From Archangium violaceum (GTDB lineage: Bacteria > Myxococcota > Myxococcia > Myxococcales > Myxococcaceae): DNA of 64,000 bases. The translations under genes and the position numbers were made by a program. Each line of letters opens with the position of its first letter. Positions within the stretch are counted from its first letter, which is position 1. The notes beneath the pieces are model-generated. The model was not told where the DNA came from. It worked only from the letters and a program-made list of their open reading frames with translations, and did not search any database. The stretch covers positions 1,364,001 through 1,428,000 of the forward strand of contig NZ_CP069338.1 of the NCBI RefSeq assembly GCF_016859125.1. Direction: 5' to 3'. Below are positions 36,676 through 47,200 of this stretch, in pieces.

Positions 36676-37782
36676 ATGAACCCTCCCCTCTCGCCTCTCG
36701 CCGCGCCGCCGGGCCTGGGCCTTACGGCGCGCCTCGGTCCTCACGTGCGGCTCGCGCTCGCCGGATTGGCGCTCGCGCTCGGAGGAGCGGCGTGGGTCCT
36801 TGTCCCGTACCGTCCGATCGCCATGGCCGGTGCGACACCGGCTCCGCCACCGTATGGACGGCCCGTGGCGGTGCCCGGCCTGCGTCTCCACGTCTTCAAC
36901 ACCGGGGCGAACCGGATGTCCTCGCTGCTCGTGGGCGATGTGCGGCCCTGGCGCCCCGCCCCCGCGTTCGTCATCGAGCATCCGCGGCACGGGCTCATCG
37001 TCTTCGATACAGGGCTCTCGCCAGCGGTGGCACGCGACGGTGAGCGCGCGTTGCCCCTGCCGGTGCGCTGGCTCTTCGAGAGCCGCGGGCGGCCCGAGCG
37101 CACGCTGCCCGCCCAGATGCGCGAGGCCGGTCTCGAGCCGGCGCGTGTCCGCCAGGTGGTGATCTCGCATCTGCATGACGATCACGTGGGAGGACTCGCC
37201 GCCTTCGAGAACGCGCCCATCATCGCTGGCCCGGGAAGCGCGTCCCAGGCCAGCGCGTACGGCCTCGAGGGGCGGTGGCATGAGGTCCACTTCGCGGGTG
37301 GCACCGCGCCTCCATTCGACGCTGCGGCCGACCTGCTCGGAGACGGGAGCGTGGTGCTGCTCGGGGGCGGCGGACACTCGAGAGAGGATCTCCTGGTGCT
37401 GCTCGCGCTTCCGGGAGGCCCGGTGCTCCTCGCGGGCGACGCCGTGGTCCATTTTGACTGGCTCGAATCCGACGACGTGCAGCGGATCGCCGTCGATGCC
37501 GAGCGCGCGGCGGCGGTCCGCAATCAGGTCCGTGCGTTCCGGGCAGCGACTCCGGACCTTGTCCTCATCCCTGGGCATGACCTCGACGGGCTGCCCACGA
37601 ATCGCACGGACCTCGTGCTGCACCACCCGGAGTGGTTCGCGGTGGAGGCCTGGCCGATCCTCACCGCCTGCAGCTCCGAGCCTGACATCACCGGGCACTG
37701 GGTGAGCGAGAGCGTCGAGACCCGCTCCGGCGCCAACAACTCGAAGCTCTACCGTTTCGCGCCTGGAGCGAAGACGCCGTGA
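36676..37782 (+). CDS. Metallo-beta-lactamase-fold hydrolase with foreign C-terminal tail
   Basis: The 368-residue protein has an N-terminal membrane anchor (LALAGLALALGGAAWVLV) and an MBL domain with metal site HLHDDHVGG, Asp in LLAGDAVVHFD and His in LIPGHD, resembling lactonases and related hydrolases. The domain naturally ends near FAVEAWP. The last 43 residues (LTACSSEPDITGHWVSES onward) look like the mature N-terminus of an unrelated lipoprotein, then antisense IS91 sequence. So the 3' end is a chimera, though the catalytic domain seems complete. An AAAGGAG site precedes the ATG. Confidence 0.8.
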   Translation: MNPPLSPLAAPPGLGLTARLGPHVRLALAGLALALGGAAWVLVPYRPIAMAGATPAPPPYGRPVAVPGLRLHVFNTGANRMSSLLVGDVRPWRPAPAFVIEHPRHGLIVFDTGLSPAVARDGERALPLPVRWLFESRGRPERTLPAQMREAGLEPARVRQVVISHLHDDHVGGLAAFENAPIIAGPGSASQASAYGLEGRWHEVHFAGGTAPPFDAAADLLGDGSVVLLGGGGHSREDLLVLLALPGGPVLLAGDAVVHFDWLESDDVQRIAVDAERAAAVRNQVRAFRAATPDLVLIPGHDLDGLPTNRTDLVLHHPEWFAVEAWPILTACSSEPDITGHWVSESVETRSGANNSKLYRFAPGAKTP

Positions 37783-38141
37783 AATCTCGTGAGGTTTGTC
37801 CGAGGCGGAGGCACCAGGGACGCCACATGTCGTAACAGTTCCAGCCCAGTGAAGAGCAGTTGCTTGCAGGAAGGGCACGGAGCGCCTCGACGCTCCGTGC
37901 GCACCACGAGGACGGTTTGCGTGGAGCCGCTCCGCACCACCCGCTCCACCCGACAACCAGGAATCGAATACGACTCTTTCATCCCCAGTCGTACTCGCCC
38001 CACCTGCCTGCCGCCGTCCTTGCCTGCTTCCTCGCTCGCGAGTCACACAAAGTGCGGGAGAGCCCCTCTCCTTCTTCGGCTCCTTCCTGGCCGCCGCCTC
38101 AAGCGCCACGCTCGTCTCCCCCGCTCCTGCTGCTTGGGGGA
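37783..38141 (-). mobile_element. Scrambled IS91/ISL3 transposase remnants
   Basis: Three transposase pieces lie in non-native order on the minus strand. At about 38141-38000 is the IS91 segment QAAGAGETSVALEAAARKE. At 38003-37870 is an ISL3-type N-terminus (YSIPGCRVERVVRSGS, then GAPCPSCKQL). At 37866-37780 is an earlier IS91 segment (LRHVASLVPPPRTNLTRFHG, then VFAPGAK). The upper end coincides with the recurrent internal breakpoint seen in other copies. Confidence 0.6.
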
Positions 38142-38199
38142 GCGCTAGCTCTGTATTTGTTGCCTTCTCAGCCACAGCCAACATCTGAAGTGTGACCAT

Positions 38200-38300
38200 C
38201 CTGGCAACACCCCCCACCGGTGCTCGAGCGCCGCCATCAGCAGCGTGTAGAGGCAGGCCACGAAGAGGACGCCGTGGGCCACGCCCACCGCGCCATCATG
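38200..38300 (-). pseudogene. Fragment of a DUF3817-like membrane protein
   Basis: The minus strand reads GAVGVAHGVLFVACLYTLL then LEHRWGVLP, resembling the helices of small DUF3817 integral membrane proteins. Both ends are missing. It is wedged between transposon remnants and the truncated protease. Confidence 0.35.
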
Positions 38301-38412
38301 AGAGCGCTATTACCAGCGCATCGGGAGCATCGCCGCTCTTGCGTTACCCCCGCATTGACCGTCGAGCGGCGGTTGTGATCTGGCCCATTCCCGACGTGAG
38401 AGGCAGAGCACA

Positions 38413-39378
38413 GTGCTCGCCCACAGCCTCGGCGCGAAGGACGGCACCATCCGCTTGGTGGCCTCGACCGAGGCGCCGAGCCCCGCGTACAACGTGCGCG
38501 GGGGTGATCCCTACTACTTCGCCGGGTACCGCTGCTCGGTGGGCTTCTCGGTCAACGGCGGCTTCGTCTCCGCGGGCCACTGTGGCGAGCCGGGCACCAC
38601 CACCACGAACCAGCAGGGTGTTTCCCAGGGCGTCATCCAGGCGAGGAGCTTCCCCACCAACGACTACGGGTGGGTGGCCACCAATTTCATGTGGACGCCG
38701 CAGCCGTGGGTAGCGGACTACAACAACTCGAACATCGTCGTCGCCGGCTCTCAAGAGGCGAGCGTGGGTGCATCACTCTGCCGCTCCGGGTACACGACCG
38801 GCTGGCGCTGCGGCACCCTCAAGGCCAAGAACGTCACCGTCGTCTACGCCGACGGCCCCGTCTACGGCCTCCACCAGACCGACGCCTGCGCCGACCGCGG
38901 TGACTCGGGTGGCTCGGTGCTCTCTGGCAACCAAGCCCAGGGAGTCACGTCCGGCATCTCCGGCAGTTGCACATCCTCTAGCAGCCCCAAGACGTACTAC
39001 CAGCCCATCAACCCCATCCTGAGCACCTACGGCCTCACGCTGCAGACGGGCGGCAGCAGCCGGGCGTTCGTCTCGCGCTTCAACGGCAAGTGCATCGACG
39101 TACCCGGCGCGAACTTCTCCGAGGGCGCCCAGGTCCAGATGTGGCAGTGCAATCTCACCAACGCTCAGCAGTGGACCTTCGTGGGCAACACCGTGCGGAT
39201 TGGTGGCAAGTGCTTGGACGTGTCCGGGGCGGCGACGGCTAACGGCACGCCCATCCAGCTGTGGACCTGCAACGGCACCGCCGCCCAGAACTTCACGCTG
39301 AACAGCGCGGGTGAGCTGGTCAGCCAGCTGGTGTCCTCGAACCGGGGTCCCCGATTGCCTCAATCCGTCGCCCCTTGA
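38413..39378 (+). pseudogene. S1 (alpha-lytic type) protease with ricin-B lectin domain, truncated both ends
   Basis: The frame shows the complete triad of streptogrisin/alpha-lytic proteases: His in VSAGHCG, Asp in PTNDYGWV, Ser in RGDSGGSV. A ricin-type lectin domain follows (KCIDVPGANFSEG, VQMWQCN, KCLDVSGAATANG). The secretion signal and long propeptide that these enzymes need for folding are absent upstream, and the lectin domain stops abruptly into unrelated residues after NSAGELV. It could be translated from a GTG at 38413 but would not be secreted, so it is probably a remnant. Confidence 0.75.
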
Positions 39379-39423
39379 GCCGACGACGGTCCACTGGGGG
39401 GGACATCGGGTCATGTCTTGAAA

Positions 39424-39465
39424 AGCGGAAGGGGAAGGACCCGGGTGGATCCTGCCCCTTCCGCT
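39424..39465. terminator. Large hairpin between protease remnant and Kelch gene
   Basis: AGCGGAAGGGG (39424-39434) pairs with CCCCTTCCGCT (39455-39465), with partial extension inward. It lies between converging genes and may serve as a bidirectional terminator. The rest of the 285-base gap shows nothing. Confidence 0.5.
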
Positions 39466-39663
39466 GACGGACGCGCTCCCTCGGGGAGGGCGTCGGGGCG
39501 GGGGCATCTTGCCTGGCCACCCCTCTCGATTCATGGATTGCTATCCCCGCGAGCCAGGCTGCTGCTTCTGGCGGCAGGTGTTCCCTAGGCTACTCGACCC
39601 ACCCGCGGGCCGCTGTGAAGCGGCCCACAGGCGTCCTGTGAAGCATTTCACTCCGGACCGCGC

Positions 39664-42600
39664 CTAATAGGCCTTGAAGACCAGGTCATCGCGGTCATCG
39701 GGGGCGAGCCAATCAGTCGAGCACACCGTCCCGCTGCCCCAGGCCCGCAGCACGGTCCGGATGGCGATGTTGCTCGCCCACGGCAGGGTGATCGTCCCGG
39801 TCTTCACCTGCGAGCCAGTGGTGCTGATGGAGAAGGACAACCCGGTGTAGGTCCAGCTCGGGATCGGGGACTCGGGATTCGAGGAGATGTAGAACTCCAG
39901 CCGGTCCGCCGAGGAAGAGGCCCGGATGGTGGCCTCGATCTGCACCGTCTTCCCATAGGTGATGGGCCCGCCGTCCAGGCTGGAGACCTTCACACGCTCC
40001 ACCGACAGCCCGGTGTCGTAATAGTTCTCCACGCAGGCGTCGCCGAGCGTATTGGGCGCATTCGGCTCGACGCCGCTCCCCTTGCCGGTAAGGAGCGAGC
40101 CAGAGTCGCAGCTCGACCCCGAGATGCTACACCGGGGCGCACGCAGCGTGCTGTCGTACTGCGCCATGACCGGCCCGTTCGAGGGAATGGTGACCGTCAC
40201 ACCCGCGCTCGTGCCCACGTTGCCCGCGGAGTCATACGCCTTGGTGCTCAGCGTGTGCGAGCCCACGGTCGAGGTGGCGGTGTTCCAGCTCAGGCTGTAG
40301 GGCGAGGTCGTGTCGGTGCCGAGCAACGTGGTGCCATCATAGAACTCGACCCGGGTGACGATCTGGTTGTCCGAGGCGCTCGCCGTCAGGGTCACCGTCC
40401 CGGTCACCGTCGCCCCCGAGGCCGGAGAGGTGAGTGCCGTGGTGGGCGCGGTGTAGTCGTGGCGCACCGTCACGTTGAAGCCCCACCCGGAGGACTGCCC
40501 CGCCGTGTCGTAGGCCGTGGCCGACAGGAGGTGCGTGCCATCCAGCACCGTGGCGCTGTTCCAGCTCACGGTGTAGGGCGGCGCCGCCAGGGTGGCGATG
40601 ACCGTGCTATCGACCTGGAACACGACCCGGGACACGCCCACGTCGTCCGAGGCCGTGGCCGCGAGGGTGATCACGCCACTCACCGTGCTGTTCGCCGCGG
40701 GCGAGGTCATCTGGACGGTGGGGTTCTTGTCGTTGGCGACCGTCACCGCCACGCCCGCCGAGACGGTGCTGCGACCCGCCACATCATGGGCCCTGGCGGT
40801 CAGCGTATGCGTGCCGTTGTCCACGATGCGGGTATTCCAGGCCAGCGTGTACGGCGGAGTGCTCACCGTACCGATGAGGGTGGTGCCGTCATAGAACTCG
40901 ACCCGGGCCACGCCCACGTCGTCCGAGGCCGAGGCGGTGAGCGTCACGGACATCCCGCTGACGGTCGCACCGGCCGTCGGGGAGGTCAGCGCCACGGTGG
41001 GCGGAGCGGAGTCCACCGGACCGGAGACGGGGAAGACCAGGTCGTCGCGGTCGTTGTACGAGCCCGTGTCACACGTCGAGGCCGCGCCGCTGTAGCGGAA
41101 CACCCCTCGGACGGCCTGCAGGGAGGAGACCGCGGGCAGCGTGTAGGTAGCCGAGAGCGTCTGCGCTCCGGAGGCGGACGGCGTCAGCGTCGCGAGGAAG
41201 GTCCAGGTCGGGCTGTTTGCGTTACCGGTGTAGTAGAGGTCCACCTTGTTATAGGCGGGCGAGTACACCCAGGCGGTGGCGTCGATCCGCACCGTCTTGC
41301 CCGTGGCCATGGGCGTCCCATCCACCGTGGACACCCGGAGCCGATCGAGCGACTCGTCCGTGTGGTAGGCCCCCGACGTCCCATCGGCGCATGAGCCACC
41401 CAGGGTGTTCGGGTGGTTGGGCTCGGGCCCCAGGGGACCCCGGCCGTTGAGCAGTGCGCCGGAATCACAGACCGCTCCGGCCTCGGTGCACCGAGGGGCA
41501 CGCAGGGTGGTGTCGAAGACAGCCGCCCCCGGAGTGATGCACACGTTGCTCGCGGAGCACGTCTGATCACCCGGGCAGGTGCCGCACGAGAGGGAGCCGC
41601 CGCAGCCGTCGGAGACCGTGCCGCAGGTCTTCCCCTGCGCCGCGCAGGTGGTGGGGACGCAGGAGGACGTGTCGGTGTACAGCTCCGCGGTGGCGAGGGG
41701 ATTGGAGCCATCGTGCCCGCCAGTGACGAGGACCTGGCCCCCGTCGAGCGGCACCGCCACGAAGCCGCTCCGCGCGACCGTCAGGGGGCTCGCCGGGCTC
41801 CACGTCGCCGTGGTCGGGTTGAAGCGCTCCGCGCTCGGGGTCGGACCTCCACCGCTGTCGATGCCCCCCAGCACGACGACCTCTCCCGATGGAGTCACGT
41901 ACGCCCGATGCTGGGTCCGAGCCAGGGACAGGGAGCCGGCGAGGCTCCAGGTGTTCGTGGAGGGCTCGTAGAACTCGGTGGCCGAGGTCGTGGTTCCGCC
42001 ACCCAGGCCGCCAGCGATGAGCACCCGACCGTCCGCGAGCCGCGTGGCCGTGTGGTTGCCATGCGCGGCGTACATGTTGCCGGCGGAGCTCCAGGTGCCC
42101 GTGGAAGGATCGAACAGCTCCGCGGAGAAGAGCTGCGTCCCCGAGCTGTCCGTACCACCCGCCACCAGGACCTTGCCATCGGACAGCAGCGTCGCGGAGT
42201 GGCCGTAGCGCGCGGCCGTCATGGGGGGCACGGTGCTGCCATTGCCGCCCACCGGATCGATGATCCGGGCGCTGGCCAGGGAATAGCCGTTCTCATCCGC
42301 GCCGCCGCTCACCAGCACGCGACCGTCGGTGAGCGCGACCGCCGCCGCGAAGTAGCGGGACACGTCCGAGCCCACGGTGGTCCACGTCCCGGTGGCCGGG
42401 TCGTAGAGCTCGTTGGACACGGTCGGCAGATCGTTCTTGCCCGCCACCACCAGGACCTTGCCGTCGGACAGCAGTGTCGCGGTGTGGCCATAGCGCCCGT
42501 CCGCGAGCTGCCCGGTAGCGCTCCAGGTGCCCGTGGCCGGATTGTAGAGCTCGGCCTCGGCCCGGGGCGGCTGGAGCAGGTTGTTGTTACCGCCAACCAC

Positions 42601-42792
42601 CAGCACGCGGCCATCTCCCAGGCGGGTGCCCGTGGAGGAGACGCGTGCGTCCGCCATCGAGCCCGTGGCCGTGGAGAGCTTGGAGCGCTTCACCTCGACG
42701 TCGGACGACGGCTCGACCTCGTGGCAGCCCGTGATGCAGGCCAGACCACTCCACACGACGAAAGACAATATGAATCGGGTTCTTCCAGACAT
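39664..42792 (-). CDS. Kelch-repeat and Ig-like adhesive lipoprotein
   Basis: The 1,042-residue lipoprotein has a signal with lipobox LACITGC. Residues about 45-380 form Kelch-like propeller repeats (ATLLSDGKVLVVAGK, then VLVSGGADENG). A Cys-rich knot (CAAQGKTCGTVSDGCGG) follows, then two copies of a TLRAPRC-headed domain that flank three Ig-like repeats (SASDDVGVARVEFYDGTTL and related). Such proteins are outer-surface and probably adhesive or glycan-binding. The duplicated RAPRC domains at each end of the Ig block show internal duplication. It ends in DDRDDLVFKAY. Confidence 0.82.
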   Translation of the reverse strand: MSGRTRFILSFVVWSGLACITGCHEVEPSSDVEVKRSKLSTATGSMADARVSSTGTRLGDGRVLVVGGNNNLLQPPRAEAELYNPATGTWSATGQLADGRYGHTATLLSDGKVLVVAGKNDLPTVSNELYDPATGTWTTVGSDVSRYFAAAVALTDGRVLVSGGADENGYSLASARIIDPVGGNGSTVPPMTAARYGHSATLLSDGKVLVAGGTDSSGTQLFSAELFDPSTGTWSSAGNMYAAHGNHTATRLADGRVLIAGGLGGGTTTSATEFYEPSTNTWSLAGSLSLARTQHRAYVTPSGEVVVLGGIDSGGGPTPSAERFNPTTATWSPASPLTVARSGFVAVPLDGGQVLVTGGHDGSNPLATAELYTDTSSCVPTTCAAQGKTCGTVSDGCGGSLSCGTCPGDQTCSASNVCITPGAAVFDTTLRAPRCTEAGAVCDSGALLNGRGPLGPEPNHPNTLGGSCADGTSGAYHTDESLDRLRVSTVDGTPMATGKTVRIDATAWVYSPAYNKVDLYYTGNANSPTWTFLATLTPSASGAQTLSATYTLPAVSSLQAVRGVFRYSGAASTCDTGSYNDRDDLVFPVSGPVDSAPPTVALTSPTAGATVSGMSVTLTASASDDVGVARVEFYDGTTLIGTVSTPPYTLAWNTRIVDNGTHTLTARAHDVAGRSTVSAGVAVTVANDKNPTVQMTSPAANSTVSGVITLAATASDDVGVSRVVFQVDSTVIATLAAPPYTVSWNSATVLDGTHLLSATAYDTAGQSSGWGFNVTVRHDYTAPTTALTSPASGATVTGTVTLTASASDNQIVTRVEFYDGTTLLGTDTTSPYSLSWNTATSTVGSHTLSTKAYDSAGNVGTSAGVTVTIPSNGPVMAQYDSTLRAPRCSISGSSCDSGSLLTGKGSGVEPNAPNTLGDACVENYYDTGLSVERVKVSSLDGGPITYGKTVQIEATIRASSSADRLEFYISSNPESPIPSWTYTGLSFSISTTGSQVKTGTITLPWASNIAIRTVLRAWGSGTVCSTDWLAPDDRDDLVFKAY

Positions 42793-43135
42793 GGTGACCC
42801 CCCTCGAAAAGGAAAAGCGTGGGGCACGCTACCTGCCGGGTCTGACAGGAGTTGGACAGGACGAAGAGAGAGGACGGGCCTGACACGACCGGGGGAGCAC
42901 CTGCGTTGCCCATGGAGACGAGCCACGAGGAGTCTTGCCAGGCACCGGCCCGGAAGGCAGGAGGCCCTGCGGGCACGCGGAAAAGGCACGGGGCCGAGCG
43001 TGTTCGCTAGGAGCCTGTCGGCGAATCGGCCAGAGGTACGGGAGCGCATAGCTCGCGCCATATGGCACCACAGACGCATACTTGGGACCTGGCCGGACAC
43101 TGTCTCCGGTCGCCCGCCTCGCGGCGACCTCGCCG

Positions 43136-43697
43136 CTATGCGGCCTGCGCGGCCAGGCTGGGAAGCTCCCAGCCCTGCTTCCACAGCTTCTTGAGGTTGT
43201 GGACGGCGCACGCCAGCGAGAATTCCCCTCGCACCCTGGTGAGGCCCCTCAGGGAGAAGCGCGGTAGGACTCCGTTCTTCACCTGACCGATGACTGGCTC
43301 GGCCGTCACCTTGCGCCGCGCATACGCCTTGCGTCCCCGCTTCGTCCGCAGTTTGCGCTTCATCCGCTCCTTGAAGCTCAGGCCCTTGGGCGGACGCCCT
43401 CGCGGAGCCGGCGGCGCCTCCTCCCCATGCTTGTCGCGCCCGGTGGCGATGAAGCACTCCACGCCCTTGTCCTCTACCTTCTCAATGTCCTCCTGGCACA
43501 GGTAGCCCGAGTCCGCGCTCAGCTCCCTGGGCACCAGCCCCGTGTTGGCCTCTACCTGCTCCACCATGGGGGCAAGCTGACGAGCGTCGCTGCTGCTCTG
43601 CCCAACCTCCTGCGCCACTATCAGTTGCGTGTCCGCGTCCACCGCCACCTATGCGTTGTAGGACTGCTGGAAGGCGCCTCCCTTCCTCGGGCAGCTC
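43136..43697 (-). mobile_element. IS1182-family transposase remnant
   Basis: The last ~190 residues of an IS1182-type DDE transposase are present (SYNA-stop-VAVDADTQLIVAQEV, then ELSADSGYLCQEDIEK, then KVTAEPVIGQVKNGVLPRFSLRG, described in pieces). A TAG at 43649-43651 replaces the expected Gln after SYNA. The N-terminal two thirds are gone; the left part runs into an IS91 piece at 43700. The 340 bases between this remnant and the Kelch gene contain no other recognisable gene. Confidence 0.75.
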
Positions 43698-43699
43698 AT

Positions 43700-43863
43700 C
43701 CCCGCGCCTCTTGCGTCTTGAACACGTCCAAAACGAACGTCCTGCGCAGCAGCCCGGCCCAATCCAGTCGCGGCATGCGCTCCTTCTTCGCTTCCGCCTT
43801 CGCCGCTGCCTCGGGCGGTGCGCTCGCCTCTTTTTCTTTCGGCTCTGCCTCCGTCAGGGGGAA
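43700..43863 (-). mobile_element. IS91-type transposase remnant, internal piece
   Basis: The minus strand encodes PPEAAAKAEAKKERMPRLDW then AGLLRRTFVLDVF, a paralogue of the C-terminal segment in the ~485-bp repeats. It ends at the same internal point (CAGGGGGAA) where a fragment of a different gene starts. The zinc-ribbon part is missing on the other side, where the IS1182 remnant begins. Confidence 0.6.
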
Positions 43864-43970
43864 TGACGCCCGAGAACCCGATGATCTGGGCGCTCGTGAT
43901 GGGTGTTCTGGTTGCCTTCGTGGCGTACGGTCGCTACGTACTCAAGCCGGTGGTGTCAGTCGCCGCGTGA
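43863..43970 (+). pseudogene. C-terminal stub of a small membrane protein
   Basis: A 35-codon frame, MTPENPMIWALVMGVLVAF then VAYGRYVLKPVV and stop, starts precisely at the IS91 junction. It looks like the last transmembrane helix of a small integral membrane protein whose 5' part was lost. Confidence 0.4.
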
Positions 43971-43984
43971 CGGAGTGAAGGACG

Positions 43985-44189
43985 ATGCCTGCGAAGTCGC
44001 CCTCGAAGCCCGGGCGTGCGGAAGGCGGTGAAGTGGAACACGCCGTTCTTCGGCGTCGGCGAGGTGGGCTACTTCACCGCGTTTCACTACTTCGACAAGT
44101 ACGTCAAGGTGACCTTCTTCCGGGGCACGTCGCTCGAGCCGATTCCCCCCGGCGCGTCCAAGCGGTACGGCACGGTGCAGGTCTTCACG
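43985..44189 (+). pseudogene. DUF1801 protein, internally deleted
   Basis: An ATG behind GAAGGA at 43985 gives MPAKSPSKP. After a frameshift or deletion, the frame continues as PGVRKAVKWNTPFFGVGE, then YVKVTFFRGTSLEPIPPGAS, the core of the DUF1801 (YdhG-like) family. The C-terminus is replaced near 44189 by a dispersed repeat. Confidence 0.5.
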
Positions 44190-44226
44190 GATCGAAAGCC
44201 CGCGTTTCTGGAGGATCGTTTCCACC
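44190..44226 (-). repeat. 37-bp dispersed repeat, copy 1
   Basis: This segment (GATCGAAAGCCCGCGTTT... to GTTTCCACC) matches 50181-50217 at 35 of 37 positions in the same orientation. The two copies flank the giant kinase gene. On the minus strand it encodes VETILQKRGLSI. Its origin is unknown. Confidence 0.6.
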
Positions 44227-44230
44227 GAAC

Positions 44231-47200
44231 TCAGCTGAGGGGCAACTCCAATGTGGCTACGGCGCCCTTGCCTGGGCCTTCGCTCTCCAGGGTGAGGCGC
44301 CCGTCCAGCAACTGCGCGGCCAGAGCGCTGGAGTGCAGGCCGAAGCCATGGCCCTCCTTGCGAGTGGTGAAGCCGTGGGAGAAGAGTTTATGGCGGATCT
44401 CTGGGGCAATGCCCGCCCCATCGTCCACCACCTGGATGCGCGCCAGCTTGCCGTCGGCCACCAGCGTCACGCGCAGGTGGCGCTGGCCTTCAGGCATTGC
44501 ATCCAACGCTTGCTTGGCATTGTTGATGAGGTTGATGAGGATCTGCAGCACCTTGTGCTTGTCCACCTTCACTCGGGGCAGCGGCGATAGCTCGCGCTGG
44601 ACTTCCACGCCGTGGCGCTGGAGCGCCGGCTGCTGGATGCGCAGGCCATCCTCGATGAGCTGACCCAGGTCGCACTCCTCGGTCATCAGGGAAGTTCTGG
44701 CATAGGTCTGCTGGACCTGGACGATGGCGCGGATGTGCTCGACATGTCGGCTCATGGCATCCAGGTCCTCCAGCAGCTGTGTCTGCTCGCGCATCAGCTC
44801 GTCAGAGAGAGCGGCGAGGTAGTCGGGCAGGTGGCCACCGCGAGAGCCTGGGGCCAGGAAGTCGGCCAGGCTGGAGCGGTGTTCCAGCAGCAGGGAGGTG
44901 GCCTGCTTGAGCCTGCCGACGCGGGAAGCGCCCACGGCGCGGTACATGGTCTCCATGTTGATGACGGCGCTGGTGAGCACGTTGCCGGCGTTGTGAAGGA
45001 CGTTGGAGGCGATCTCCGCCATGCCCACCTGGCGAGCGGTGTCCACCAGCCGGGCCTGGGCCTGCTTCAACTCGCGCGTGCGCTCCTCCACGCGCTGCTC
45101 CAGCTCGTCATTGGCCCTGCGCAGCTGCGCCTTGGCTTGTTGGACGTCGGCGTAGAGGCGAGCGTTCTCGATGGAGATGGCGGCCTGGGAGGCGATGTGA
45201 CCCAGCAGGGCCATGCGAGAGGGGCTGAAGGCGTTGGTGGCCAGGTTGTTCTCCAGATAGAGGACTCCGGAGAACTGCTCCTGGCGCATGAGGGGAAGGC
45301 ACAGGACGGAGCGCGCCTTGCTGCCAGCCAGGTAGGGGTCGGAAGAGAAGGGGTGGGGCTTGGAGGCATCGCCGATGAGCACCGGCTCCCGGGTGCGCCG
45401 CACGTACGACAGGATCGTCCACGGCAGTGCGTGCTTGGAGTCCTCGCTGGGGGAGACAGAGAGGCTGTCCGGAGAAGCATCGGAGGTGGCCGCCACCGTG
45501 AGCGTGTCGCCCGTGGGCAGCAGCAGGGCGCCTCGCTGCGCCCCGGCGTTCTCGATGGCGGCGCGCATCAGCGTGGCCACCAGGCGCTCCAGGACGATCT
45601 CACCGGAGATGGCCTGTTGGGCTTTGACGACCGTGAGCGCGTCGATCCGGGTCGAGTTCGTGCTGCTGGTATCCGTACCTTCGGTGACCGACGACGCTTG
45701 GAGCTGAGGCCACTGCGCATCCAGGTGCTCGACCTTGCCCAGGGCGCCCCAGTGCAGGTACGCGGCGCGCGCCTCCCGCGCGAAGGCATGGGCGACGATG
45801 GGGGCCTGCCGCGTGCGCCAGAAGCTCGCCGCCAGCTCGCTGGCCAAACCCACGAGCTGTGTGGCCCCGCTCTCTCTCGCTGAACGGATGGCCTCCTCGT
45901 ACGCGCGGGTTGCCTCGTCCGGCTTGCTTTCGAGGCGGGCCCGCTCGCCAGCTACCATCCGCTCGGCCGCGCGGAAGTTCTCGGAGCACTGCTCCGCCCA
46001 CTCCGCCAGTTGCTGCCGGTGGCGCTCAATGTCCTCAAGGAACTTCGGCTGCTCCTCGGGCGTGGCTCCCTCGAAGCAGGCTGCCAGGGCCAGCGCGCGG
46101 TAGAGGTGGTACTCCCTGCCGGTGATGCTGCCCACGACGCCCCAGAGGAGCTCGGCCGCCTTGTTCGCTGCTTCGAGCGCCTCCCGGTAGGCGCCGCACA
46201 TGAAGCGAGACTGGAGCTTGATGAGCCAGTACTCGCACCGCGTGGTGCCCATGCGCTGGGGGGTCAGCGTGGCCTCGAAGGCCTGCTCGTCGAAGCCGTT
46301 CCCGCTCAGCGTGTCGAACGAGAGCGAGCCCCCGCGCAGTTGCTGAACGTAGGCCTGGAAACAGGCGATGATGTCCTGCGGATCCTTGAGACCGGCCTTC
46401 CGCACGAACTCGCCGCGGCTGAGCACATCCTTGGAGATGTCCTCCAGGTTCTGCCCCATGGCCAGGCGGACTTCCAGGAACGAGATGGAGCCGTAGCTGG
46501 CTTTGACGAAGTCGCCCGACTGGAGCCCGTGTTGGAAGCAGCTCAGGAGGAGTTCCTGGGAGACGGAGAGGGGCTGGGTCCAGTTGGTGATGAGATGCAG
46601 GCTCAAGAACGCGGTCGTCCGGAGGGCGGTCAAGTCGTACCGCTCGACGAAGCCTCGGGCGAGCAGGCCCAGGGTCAGTCCTTCCTGGTACTGCTTGAAG
46701 CCAGAGCCCGCTATTCCTCCGAGCCAGCCGAAGCCAGGCACCGCATCGGCTGTAAAGCCATGACGGAGGGTGAGCGAGACCATCCGGCTCAGGACGATGA
46801 TGAGCAGGTTGGCGTTCGCGACATAGGCCGCTTCCCAGAGTGTGGAGAGGGCACGCATCACCCGCTTCATGTCCGGGTCGGTCATGAGCGGCAGCTCGAG
46901 GAGACTCTCGACGGAGCGGCCTCCAAGCAGCGTATGGACTTCCTCGTAGGCGGCGGCCGCCTCTTCGCCCGTGGGGTGTGAAGACAGGGAGATGCCCAGC
47001 TTCGCCAGGCACTCCCGCATGCAGGTGATGGAGCCCTGCGGGTCGCCCTCGGCCAGAAGGGAAGCGCTCTTCAGAGAGGAGGCAGCCGTGGCGTCCTCGT
47101 GGTCGCGGGCCCGAGAGAGGAGCTCCTCCGCCAGGCGGCGCGCCTCGGCGGTATTGCCGACCTGGAGCTCGCACCGGGCACGCGCCAGCCGCACCTGGAA

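Noticed and set aside
39664-42792. Repeats in this gene as a DNA repeat array
   Set aside because: They encode Kelch and Ig-like domain repeats and are explained by protein structure.
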